From Pseudomonas sivasensis (GTDB taxonomy: Bacteria; Pseudomonadota; Gammaproteobacteria; Pseudomonadales; Pseudomonadaceae): 64,000 nucleotides of DNA. The stretch covers positions 119,455-183,454 of the forward strand of contig NZ_JAAOWU010000014.1 of NCBI RefSeq assembly GCF_013778505.1, read 5' to 3'. A program made the position numbers and the translations under genes. Numbering within the stretch: the first letter of the stretch is position 1; every line of letters begins with the position of its first letter. This document shows, one piece after another, positions 35,401-42,992 of this stretch. The notes under the pieces were generated by a model that worked only from the letters and a program-made list of their open reading frames with translations, was not told the origin of the DNA and made no database searches.

Positions 35401-38400
35401 ACTGGACACCACCAACCTGATCAGCCTCAACAACGCCGGTATTGCCGACCTGGCTGGCAATGGGGGAACCGGCACGATCAGTTCGTTTAACTTCACCATT
35501 GACACCCTGCAGCCGACTGCAACCATCGTAGTGGCGGACAGCGCACTGAGCGTTGGTGAAACCTCGCTTGTGACCATCACCTTCAGCGAAGCGGTGAGCG
35601 GTTTCACCAACGCTGATCTGACGATCGCCAATGGCACCTTGAGCGCGATCAGCAGCGGGGATGGCGGCATTACCTGGACGGCGGCCCTGACGCCATTCGC
35701 CAGCGTGACCGATACCACCAACCTCATTACGCTGGACAACACTGGTTTCACCAACGCATCGGGCAACTCGGGCTCGGGCACCACAAGCTCGAACAACTAC
35801 GCCATTGACACCTCGCGCCCAACCGCGACCATCGTGGTGGCTGACAACGCTCTGGCCATTGGCGAAACCTCGCTGGTGACCATCACCTTCAGCGAAGCGG
35901 TGAGCGGTTTCACCAACGCTGACCTGACAATCGCCAATGGAGCCTTGAGTGCGGTCAGCAGCAGCGATGGCGGCATTACCTGGACCGCAACCCTGACGCC
36001 TACCGCCAATATCACCAGTGCCGCCAACGTTATCACCTTGGCCAATTCCGGCATTGCTGACCTGGCTGGCAACGCAGGCGCAGGCGTCACGACTTCCGGT
36101 AATTACGCCATCGACTCCGCACGTCCTGTGGCGAATATCGTGGTGGCTGACACTACACTGACCGCCGGTGAAACCTCGCTGGTGACCATCACCTTCAGTG
36201 AAGCTGTGGTTGGTTTCAGCAATGCCGACCTGACCGTGCCCAATGGAATCTTGAGCGCGGTCAGTAGCAGCGATAGTGGAATCACCTGGACGGCGACCTT
36301 CACCCCGAACGTCAATGTCGCGGACACCACCAACCTGATCACACTGGACAACACAGGCGTGACAGACCTTACTGGCAATACCGGGGCGGGTAGTACCAAC
36401 TCACCCAACTTCACTATTGATACCCTGCAGCCGACTGCAACCATCGTAGTGGCGGACAGCGCACTGAGCGTTGGTGAAACCTCGCTTGTGACCATCACCT
36501 TCAGCGAAGCGGTGAGCGGTTTCACCAACGCTGATCTGACGATCGCCAATGGCACCTTGAGCGCGATCAGCAGCGGGGATGGCGGCATTACCTGGACGGC
36601 GGCCCTGACGCCATTCGCCAGCGTGACCGATACCACCAACCTCATTACGCTGGACAACACTGGTTTCACCAACGCATCGGGCAACTCGGGCTCGGGCACC
36701 ACAAGCTCGAACAACTACGCCATTGACACCTCGCGCCCAACCGCGACCATCGTGGTGGCTGACAACGCTCTGGCCATTGGCGAAACCTCGCTGGTGACCA
36801 TCACCTTCAGCGAAGCGGTGAGCGGTTTCACCAACGCTGACCTGACAATCGCCAATGGAGCCTTGAGTGCGGTCAGCAGCAGCGATGGCGGCATTACCTG
36901 GACCGCAACCCTGACGCCTACCGCCAATATCACCAGTGCCGCCAACGTTATCACCTTGGCCAATTCCGGCATTGCTGACCTGGCTGGCAACGCAGGCGCA
37001 GGCGTCACGACTTCCGGTAATTACGCCATCGACTCCGCACGTCCTGTGGCGAATATCGTGGTGGCTGACACTACACTGACCGCCGGTGAAACCTCGCTGG
37101 TGACCATCACCTTCAGTGAAGCTGTGGTTGGTTTCAGCAATGCCGACCTGACCGTGCCCAATGGAATCTTGAGCGCGGTCAGTAGCAGCGATAGTGGAAT
37201 CACCTGGACGGCGACCTTCACCCCGAACGTCAATGTCGCGGACACCACCAACCTGATCACACTGGACAACACAGGCGTGACAGACCTTACTGGCAATACC
37301 GGGGCGGGTAGTACCAACTCACCCAACTTCACTATTGATACCCTGCAGCCGACTGCAACCATCGTAGTGGCGGACAGCGCACTGAGCGTTGGTGAAACCT
37401 CGCTTGTGACCATCACCTTCAGCGAAGCGGTGAGCGGTTTCACCAATGCTGACCTGACCGTGGCCAATGGCACCTTGAGTGCGGTCAGCAGCGGCGATGG
37501 CGGTATCACATGGACGGCGACTTTGACGCCAACCGTCAACGTGACCGATACCACCAACCTGATCACGCTGGATAACACAGGCATCGCCAGTGCTTCCGGC
37601 AATATCGGCAGCGGCGTCACCGACTCCAACAACTATGCGATTGATACTGCGCGCCCGACCGCGACCATTGTGGTGGCGGACAGCGCACTGAGCATTGCTC
37701 AAACCTCGCCAGTGACCATCACCTTCAGTGAAGCGGTCACTAACTTCGACCTATCGGACCTCAGTGTGGCCAACGGTACTCTGTCGAACCTGGTCAGCAG
37801 CGATGGTGGCATTACCTGGACAGCAACCATGACGCCAACGGCGAATATCACGGATGCGACCAACTTCATCGTCATGGACAGCAGTAATGTAACTGATCTG
37901 TCGGGCAACGCGGGTTCTGGCGTCCAGAACTCCGCCAATTACGCCATTGACGGTCAGGCTCCAACCATTTCGAGCATTGTGGTTGCCAACCCGAACCTGA
38001 CCACTGGGCAGACCACTCAGGTGACATTCACGTTCAGTGAGCCTGTCAGTAATTTCGATCTTTCGGACCTCAGCGTTGCTAATGGCACCCTGTCGAACCT
38101 GACCAGTAGCGATGGTGGTCAGACCTGGACAGCGACCCTTACCCCGACAGCGAATACTCAGGCCCCGAGCAACTTCATCACGCTCGACAGCAGCAATGTG
38201 ACGGACCTGGCAGGCAATACCGGTATCGGTATTACCAACTCCAGCGGCTACGCAATCGCTACGCTTTCTCAAGGTGGCGATCCGCAGTTCCGCATTACCG
38301 ATTCGGTCCCTCTGATTAGCCAGCCAAACTTGCCATTGCAGCCGACGATCTTTGGTCCCCCGACCGGTAATCTGGGCTCGCCGCTGAGTTTTGCACCACT

Positions 38401-38815
38401 GTTCGAGCAACGCACTACAGGCGGCAGTCTGCCACCGCTGGGTAACGTCTTCATCAGCAATGGCGCGCTGGCTCCAAGCTTCATTGCACAGGTTTTCAGC
38501 TCGGATACTCCTGGCATCAGTACGGGGGGCATGGGCGGATTCCTTGGCTTTAGCGGCGCAGAGGGCAGTGTGTTCGGTAGTAGTACATTGTCGACACTCT
38601 TCAATCGCGAGTCCTCCACGGACACCTCGACGCAAAGTGCTTTTGGCAGTGGCAGCAGCCGTGGGCTGAGTGATTCGTCACAAGGTATTCGTGGCAGCTT
38701 TGGCGCGTTGACGCTGGAGCAACAACTGCAACTGCTTAAAGATGGAGAGCAGAAACAGCTGCATGAACTAGCGTGGGCTTTGGGGAAAGCCGGTATCAGT
38801 GAAGTGCAGGCCTGA
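32462..38815 (+). CDS. Giant DUF4347/Ig-repeat surface or secreted protein
   Basis: About 2,117 residues. An N-terminal LEPRMLFDGAVAAT motif, common in large bacterial exoproteins with DUF4347, is followed by a DUF4347 domain (about 90-240; VQIIAHGNSGDLWLG, DILIYACNTAEGQQG). A Gly-rich beta-helix-like region (about 255-600) comes next. Then 13 Ig-like units of about 102 residues run from about 34286 to 38265 (signature ETSLVTITFSEAV...GITWTATLTP...DLAGNxGxG). A Gly/Ser-rich tail ends with a short amphipathic helix (LTLEQQLQLLKDGEQKQL). No RTX repeats, Sec signal peptide or LPXTG are visible. Units 5-7 and 8-10 are a copied 918-bp block. GTG at 32453 is an alternative start. Confidence 0.85.
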   Translation: MWWNNKKSPTVQRAFVEAKSPASPMIMFLEPRMLFDGAVAATVADAAQPDNQPTEAARNTDQASAKDSGSESAQSAATADITTTSTTVTGGTVVFVDSRVKEADSLLVGVAPGAQVVMLDATKDGLQQIADYLESHQGVSSVQIIAHGNSGDLWLGNSYLSADNIAQRSALLAEIGNDMVAGGDILIYACNTAEGQQGLNFVDSLAELTGRDIAASTNRTGVGGDWTLEIATGSIESIGALSQQAMDSYQWGLATFTVTSNSSTGLGTLRAALASAQNGDIVTFSSSMTVALDAQLVVNRNITIDGDLNNDGVADVTLDGQNRTSVIRVASGTTATFDGLIITRGVASTSGANSGSAVSAADAVGGGINNAGNLTLLNVSVTANSAAGGGGGGGVLSPNVGGGVGGGGGVGGQNGATGGSAGTYVPTSPSANTGGNGAGFNPVYMGGRGGNASGGGAGSIGASGYTNGGAGGSASSGGRTIGGGGGGSGFDATGGRGGSAVGGIYNAATGTLAIIGTSTISSNIGAGGGGGGGGTIGGNGGRGIGGIWSKGTLNITSSNNAAMSANVGGSGVGGQATSGGTNGTSPTAVNNIFNDGGSLNITYSADVTAPTISSIVIANPSLGSGGSSAVMFTFSEPVFGLDISEIVVPNGTLTNLTTTNNITWTATLTASNNVADSTNAITLAGSAVQDSAGNIGTGTGTSNNYVVTDTVAPTATIVVSDTSLSAGEMSLVTITFSEAITDFSNADLSVANSTLTAVSSSDGGVTWTATLTPTVNITSAVNQISLNMAGLQDLSFNAGTGTTSSNIYAIDTALPTASIVVADNALSIGETSLVTITFSEAVTGFTNADLTIVNGTLSTITTSNNIVWTATFTPTNNITDTTNVISLDNTGVTDAAGNVGLGTTASNNYAIDTARPTASISLSDTSLTVGETSLLTIAFTEAVTGFTNADLTVPNGTLSAVSSSDGGITWTATYTPNTNVLDTTNLISLNNAGIADLAGNGGTGTISSFNFTIDTLQPTATIVVADSALSVGETSLVTITFSEAVSGFTNADLTIANGTLSAISSGDGGITWTAALTPFASVTDTTNLITLDNTGFTNASGNSGSGTTSSNNYAIDTSRPTATIVVADNALAIGETSLVTITFSEAVSGFTNADLTIANGALSAVSSSDGGITWTATLTPTANITSAANVITLANSGIADLAGNAGAGVTTSGNYAIDSARPVANIVVADTTLTAGETSLVTITFSEAVVGFSNADLTVPNGILSAVSSSDSGITWTATFTPNVNVADTTNLITLDNTGVTDLTGNTGAGSTNSPNFTIDTLQPTATIVVADSALSVGETSLVTITFSEAVSGFTNADLTIANGTLSAISSGDGGITWTAALTPFASVTDTTNLITLDNTGFTNASGNSGSGTTSSNNYAIDTSRPTATIVVADNALAIGETSLVTITFSEAVSGFTNADLTIANGALSAVSSSDGGITWTATLTPTANITSAANVITLANSGIADLAGNAGAGVTTSGNYAIDSARPVANIVVADTTLTAGETSLVTITFSEAVVGFSNADLTVPNGILSAVSSSDSGITWTATFTPNVNVADTTNLITLDNTGVTDLTGNTGAGSTNSPNFTIDTLQPTATIVVADSALSVGETSLVTITFSEAVSGFTNADLTVANGTLSAVSSGDGGITWTATLTPTVNVTDTTNLITLDNTGIASASGNIGSGVTDSNNYAIDTARPTATIVVADSALSIAQTSPVTITFSEAVTNFDLSDLSVANGTLSNLVSSDGGITWTATMTPTANITDATNFIVMDSSNVTDLSGNAGSGVQNSANYAIDGQAPTISSIVVANPNLTTGQTTQVTFTFSEPVSNFDLSDLSVANGTLSNLTSSDGGQTWTATLTPTANTQAPSNFITLDSSNVTDLAGNTGIGITNSSGYAIATLSQGGDPQFRITDSVPLISQPNLPLQPTIFGPPTGNLGSPLSFAPLFEQRTTGGSLPPLGNVFISNGALAPSFIAQVFSSDTPGISTGGMGGFLGFSGAEGSVFGSSTLSTLFNRESSTDTSTQSAFGSGSSRGLSDSSQGIRGSFGALTLEQQLQLLKDGEQKQLHELAWALGKAGISEVQA
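35505..37340 (+). repeat. Tandem duplication of a 918-bp block in the giant gene
   Basis: The block 35505-36422 is repeated at 36423-37340 with no difference seen by eye; each block encodes three Ig-like units of 102 residues. A third copy starts at 37341 and follows the same sequence for about 100 bp before diverging. The block length is a multiple of three, so the frame is kept. Confidence 0.93.
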
Positions 38816-38890
38816 GACAAAGTTTGAGTCATGCGCCGGAAAAATCCCGGCGCTTATAAAAAGAATGGACAGTTAGGGGCGGTCGAACGG

Positions 38891-40411
38891 ATGAAAAGAA
38901 GTAAGAAGTTATTCAGTGTGAGCCTGCTGGCGCTGTTAGTCAGTGGTTGTGCTGTCACCAGCCAGCCGATAGACCGTAGTGTCAGTGAGCAACGTGCGCA
39001 AAGCGACCTGCAACTGATGTACAAGGATCAGGAGCCACTAAACGGCCCTCTTACCTTGCATCAGGCCATGGCTCGCGCGGTAAAGTACAACCTTGAAGCA
39101 CGACTGAAAATCATGGAAGAAGCCTTGGCAAAGCGTCAGCTGGACCTGGCCAGCTTTGACATGTTGCCGCGTATGGCCCTGTCCGCGGGTTACGCCGGAC
39201 GCAGCAACGTCAGTGCCTCAAGCAGTGAAAGCGTCGAGACCGGCACCCAGTCTCTGGAACCTTCGACTTCCCAGGATCGCAGCCGTCGTGTCGCCGATCT
39301 CACCATGGTCTGGAACGTGCTCGACTTCGGCGTCAGCTACATAAGCGCCAAGCAGCAGGGCGACCAGCGCTTGATCGTTCAGGAGCGTCGTCGCAAAGTC
39401 GTCAACACCATCGTTCAGGACGTGCGCTCAGCCTATTGGCGGGCAGTGGCCGCCGAGCGTTTGCTCAAGCAGATCGACAGCCTGATGGCCCGCGTCGAAC
39501 AGGCTCAGGGTAACAGCCAGAAGATGAGCGAACAGCGCGTAGGCGATCCGGTTCAGGCGCTGAGCTATCAGCGTTCATTGATCCAGGCGACCCGTCAGCT
39601 CGAAGAGCAGCGCAAGGCGCTGTCGCTGGCCAAGACCGAACTGTCGACCCTGATCAACCTGCCACTGGGCAGTGAACTCACCCTGGCGACCCCGGACGAT
39701 TACTCTATACCGGAACTCAAGGTCGATATGGCCGTGCTGGAGCACGAAGCACTGGCCAGCCGTCCAGAACTGCGCGAGCAGGATTACCAGACCCGTATCA
39801 GCGCTGCCGAAACGCGCAAAGCCATGCTGCGTCTGCTGCCGGGCCTGGAGTTTTCTGCGGGTGGTCATTACGACAGCAACTCCTTCCTGGTCAATGACAA
39901 GTGGGCCGACATGGGCGTCAAGGTCACCTGGAACCTCTTCAACGTAATCTCCGCTCCAGCGGCAATCAATGTGGCCAAGGCGGGTGAAGAAGTCGCTGAA
40001 GCGCGTCGTCAGGCGATGTCGATTGCGGTACTGGCACAGCTTTACGTAGCGAACGCCAACTACCGTGAAGCCCTGCGCCAGTTCAAGACCAGCCAGCAAC
40101 TGTCGAACATCGACGGTGAAATCGTCGGTCAACTGCGCAATCGCTACAAGACGGCAGGCATTGGTGAACTGGACCTGATTCAGGGCGAGCTCAATACCCT
40201 GCAAGCCGACCTGCGTCGTGACCTGGCTTACGCCGACTTGCGTAATGCCTACGGGCAGATATTCGCCAGTGCCGGGCTTGATCCATTACCGGAGCAACTG
40301 CCTTCTACTGACGTTCAAGTGATCGCGGGTGCCTTGGCATCGCGTGAGAACCAATGGTCGGCCGGTAACATCGCCCAACCCGTGAAAGCGGCTGAAGCCA
40401 AGGCCAACTAA
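38891..40411 (+). CDS. TolC-family outer-membrane efflux protein
   Basis: A 506-residue TolC-like protein with a lipoprotein-type signal (VSLLALLVSGC) and two repeats of the OEP fold. Visible signatures are LTLHQAMARAVKYNLEARLK, LTMVWNVLDFGVSYISAKQQ, VTWNLFNVISAPAAINVAK and the C-terminal RNRYKTAGIGELDLIQGELN. It would form the outer-membrane channel for the adaptor/M50 components upstream. I chose ATG 38891, which places the lipobox at the usual distance; an in-frame ATG 60 bp upstream would give an unusually long leader. Confidence 0.92.
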   Translation: MKRSKKLFSVSLLALLVSGCAVTSQPIDRSVSEQRAQSDLQLMYKDQEPLNGPLTLHQAMARAVKYNLEARLKIMEEALAKRQLDLASFDMLPRMALSAGYAGRSNVSASSSESVETGTQSLEPSTSQDRSRRVADLTMVWNVLDFGVSYISAKQQGDQRLIVQERRRKVVNTIVQDVRSAYWRAVAAERLLKQIDSLMARVEQAQGNSQKMSEQRVGDPVQALSYQRSLIQATRQLEEQRKALSLAKTELSTLINLPLGSELTLATPDDYSIPELKVDMAVLEHEALASRPELREQDYQTRISAAETRKAMLRLLPGLEFSAGGHYDSNSFLVNDKWADMGVKVTWNLFNVISAPAAINVAKAGEEVAEARRQAMSIAVLAQLYVANANYREALRQFKTSQQLSNIDGEIVGQLRNRYKTAGIGELDLIQGELNTLQADLRRDLAYADLRNAYGQIFASAGLDPLPEQLPSTDVQVIAGALASRENQWSAGNIAQPVKAAEAKAN

Positions 40412-40435
40412 GCGGAGCGTCGGAGGGTCAGGTTT

Positions 40436-41224
40436 GTGCTTCCGGTCTTTTCCCGCCTGCTCGTAACAGTGGATTTGCCTCTGCTGTTACAGGCGCTCTC
40501 GCGTATTGCCGATACAGCCTGGACCGCGCATTTCAATGCCAGTTACTACGACGGGCAATGGTCGGGGGTCGCGTTAATTTCTGCTTCCGACGCCCTGACG
40601 GCGTTATCGTCAGGCGCAGGTGAACCCATCTCCCGAGACTCCTGGCAAAACGACGACCGTTGGGCTGTGGCCCTGCGCGAGCTGCCACTGGATATTCGGA
40701 GCGCTCGTCTGCTGCGCCTCGGGCCAGGTAGCAGAATTCACGAACACCGCGACTATGACCTCGGGGGCCCCCAGGCTGATTGTCGTTTGCACATACCCTT
40801 GCTCAGCTCGCCAGATGTGGACTTCATGATGGAAAGCCAGCGCATCCCGATGAGTGCGGGCGAGTGCTGGTTTCTCGACCTTGCCCGGCCTCATAGTGTC
40901 GATAATTGGGGTCAGCAAGAGCGGGTTCATCTGGTGCTCGACTGTCGACCCAATGCCTGGCTTGAACAGCAGATCAAAGACGGCTTATCGACAACACCAT
41001 CAGCGGGTACGGGCCGAGCAGCCGAAGCCTTTGCAAAATTTCGGGCCCTGCTGGAGAGCGCCCCTTTGCTATGCAGCGGCTTGCAGGCCGAACCAGACAG
41101 CGAAGCCTTCATCGTCCGAACGCTGGCGATGGGTGCTGAACAGGGTCTGCAATTTAGTCGTGAAGAGGTGCGCGCTGCGATGCGTTTGGGGCGTAACCAA
41201 TGGAATCGACAATGGACAGCCTGA
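40436..41224 (+). CDS. Aspartyl/asparaginyl beta-hydroxylase-like Fe(II)/2-oxoglutarate dioxygenase
   Basis: A 262-residue protein with an Asp/Asn beta-hydroxylase (cupin) domain. Candidate iron ligands are the HEHRD motif (102-106) and His153 in RPHSVDNWG; Arg163 and nearby residues (ERVHLVLDC) fit 2-oxoglutarate binding. A GTG start at 40436 has GGAGGG at good spacing. Such enzymes hydroxylate Asp/Asn in EGF-like or repeat proteins or small peptides. Its place 24 bp after the TolC gene and 25 bp overlapping the next sulfotransferase gene suggests modification of a product of this locus (inference). Confidence 0.8.
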   Translation: MLPVFSRLLVTVDLPLLLQALSRIADTAWTAHFNASYYDGQWSGVALISASDALTALSSGAGEPISRDSWQNDDRWAVALRELPLDIRSARLLRLGPGSRIHEHRDYDLGGPQADCRLHIPLLSSPDVDFMMESQRIPMSAGECWFLDLARPHSVDNWGQQERVHLVLDCRPNAWLEQQIKDGLSTTPSAGTGRAAEAFAKFRALLESAPLLCSGLQAEPDSEAFIVRTLAMGAEQGLQFSREEVRAAMRLGRNQWNRQWTA

Positions 41225-42156
41225 AAGACTGGTTGCCAATCCGCATCTGGCAAAAGGCCGAAGACTGGCGGGTAGACTGGTGTTGGTTTGGTGAACGCAA
41301 GCTTGATCAACCCTTCTTTCGCGATGCAGTAGACGAAGCGCTGCGGCTGCCTTTCAACCAGGCTTTCCGACGCGAGACACCGCTTTCGGTACTTTGCGAA
41401 TGGCAGCGGCCTGCGATTCAACCCATGGCTTTCGTCTACCATGCCTCGCGTTGTGGCTCGACATTGCTTGGCCAGATGTTGGCGCAACTCGATGAAGTAA
41501 TAGTGATATCCGAACCGCCGCCGCTTGATGCACTGTTGCGTGGCGTGCTTGAACCCGCTGTCCGGCGTGCTGCCCTGCACGGTTTACTGGCCGCTTACGG
41601 CCAGCCCAGACGTGGCAACGAGCAGAAACTGGTGATCAAACTGGATGCATGGAACATCGGAGAATTGCCGCTGTTACACGAGTGCTTTCCTGAGGTGCCG
41701 TGGATGTTTATCTACCGGGATCCACTGGAAATCGCTGTTTCTCATATCCGCCGTGCGGGCATGCACATGGTGCCAGGAATCATTGGTCCCAGCTCATTGG
41801 ACGGAGAAAGTCAGAGTGATTCGCGAGAAGACTACATCGGGCAGCGACTGGGTTGGATTCTCGATTTTGGCCTTGAGCACTGCCGCGCCTTGGGTGGCTT
41901 ACCAGTGAACTATTGGGAATTGCCCGGTGCGGTGAGTGGGCATCTGGGGGATTTCTTCGGGCTCGATGTCGTGCAACGCAGCAAAGCACTGTCAGCGTCC
42001 GCCTGGCACGCTAAACAACCGGCTCAAGTGTTTGTTGCAGACAGTCAGGAAAAGCAGCGTGAGGCGACCGATCTGCTCACGGAGCGTATCGAATACTGGA
42101 CCCGAATGTCCTATAAGGCGTTGGAGTTATTACGGGGGGAGCGCAGCCCTCATTAG
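41200..42156 (+). CDS. Second sulfotransferase-like P-loop protein
   Basis: A 318-residue protein with a sulfotransferase-type P-loop in the form FVYHASRCGSTLLGQMLAQLD (about residues 83-100) and WMFIYRDPLEIAVSHIRRAGMH resembling the 3'-phosphate-binding segment. It differs clearly from the first sulfotransferase (Cys in place of the usual Ser/Gly in the loop). The gene overlaps the hydroxylase by 25 bp. ATG 41212 is an alternative start. It could be a sulfotransferase with a different acceptor or a related P-loop enzyme. Confidence 0.75.
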   Translation: MESTMDSLKDWLPIRIWQKAEDWRVDWCWFGERKLDQPFFRDAVDEALRLPFNQAFRRETPLSVLCEWQRPAIQPMAFVYHASRCGSTLLGQMLAQLDEVIVISEPPPLDALLRGVLEPAVRRAALHGLLAAYGQPRRGNEQKLVIKLDAWNIGELPLLHECFPEVPWMFIYRDPLEIAVSHIRRAGMHMVPGIIGPSSLDGESQSDSREDYIGQRLGWILDFGLEHCRALGGLPVNYWELPGAVSGHLGDFFGLDVVQRSKALSASAWHAKQPAQVFVADSQEKQREATDLLTERIEYWTRMSYKALELLRGERSPH

Positions 42157-42288
42157 GCAGAAATAATCCTGATAGCGCCATCTATGCCCATGATTGGCTA
42201 AGGGGACCGACGTGCACTCAGCATCAAATGGCCGTTGAGAAAATGCAACTGCACGCTCCTGAGCAAGTCCGGACAGGCTTTGTTGTAA

Positions 42289-42480
42289 GGCGACAAACCG
42301 ACCCTGTTGCAGCAAGGCATTCTGTACGCTGCTGCTGACCTTGCTCGGTACAACGTCCAGGTAGAGGGCGTGGTTGCACTACTACGCCGCCAGGGCTTGG
42401 CCGATGCAGACTGCTCGGACTTGGAAGAGATGTACAAGGAACAATTGCGCGTGCTGAGCGATTGGTTGCTGACAACATAG
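42289..42480 (+). pseudogene. Possible gene remnant (63 residues)
   Basis: A short open stretch encodes a plausible helical peptide (LLQQGILYAAADLARYNVQ ... LEEMYKEQLRVLSDWLLTT) ending in TAG at 42478. A stop lies directly upstream in frame and no ATG or ribosome-binding site is evident. It looks like the C-terminus of a truncated gene inside the transposon end region. I do not recognise the family. Confidence 0.25.
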
Positions 42481-42616
42481 TTTGCCAGCAACCACCACAG
42501 CCCTAGAAAAAGCGATGGAGTCGACCCAACCCACCCAAGCATGACCGATGGCAAATGGCTCATAGCTGCCGCCGTTGAGGATAGGATGGCGTAATGTTTG
42601 CTGAGGCTGCAAAATT

Positions 42617-42767
42617 TGTAACCTGCTTTTTTAGCAAAAGAAATGTTGGAAAATTCGACTCCCCTAGATTCTGTCACCTTCTTTTTTTCGATATCGTTCG
42701 AAACGATGGCACCATTTCAGTCAATGAAATCAACGAATCTTGTCACCTTCTTATTTAGCAAGAAACA
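42617..42767. repeat. Tn7-like transposon end (distal, L-type): three spaced TnsB-like repeats
   Basis: Three related repeats occur at 42617-42641 (TGTAACCTGCTTTTTTAGC), 42672-42696 (TGTCACCTTCTTTTTTTCG) and 42741-42767 (TGTCACCTTCTTATTTAGC). They are spaced 55 and 69 bp and are the reverse complement of the repeats beside glmS. Three separated sites at the glmS-distal end is the Tn7 left-end pattern. The outermost repeat ends in GAAACA at 42767, a candidate terminus. The flanking 42768-42992 shows no gene. Confidence 0.62.
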
Positions 42768-42992
42768 GCAAGGGCCGGTCAGATCTGTTCTACCGTCTCT
42801 TGCGATGCTTCCCGCCTCCGTATCCTCACATCCTGTTCACCACACAGGACTGCTCAGTGCTGTTGGCATGCTGATCTCCTTGAACGCTTCAGTCGCTTCC
42901 GGAGCGACAACCTCCTCATTTCTCAGTGAGGTGCTGTCATACCAAGTGGTTGTGTCAGTCAAAAGATTGCTTGTCGCGCAATCTGGGGAAAA

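Larger units (their letters stand above)
23969..42767. mobile_element. Tn7-like element in attTn7 lacking its own transposition genes
   Basis: The stretch is bounded by inverted clusters of TnsB-type repeats (four packed at 23969-24067, three spaced at 42617-42767). Measured from a terminal TG to the AAG that ends the first repeat, both ends give the same 29-nt distance. The interior is a coherent cargo locus with no tns gene, and the tns genes lie just outside the far end. The exact termini are inferred because no target duplication could be matched. Confidence 0.5.

Noticed and set aside
34267..37938. Multiple long minus-strand open frames, some in identical pairs
   Set aside because: They are antisense images of the Ig-like repeats; the identical pairs simply reflect the 918-bp duplication.
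42768..42772. GCAAG as the target-site duplication of the cargo element
   Set aside because: It does not match ATCGG at 23964-23968, so the termini remain inferred and no duplication is reported.
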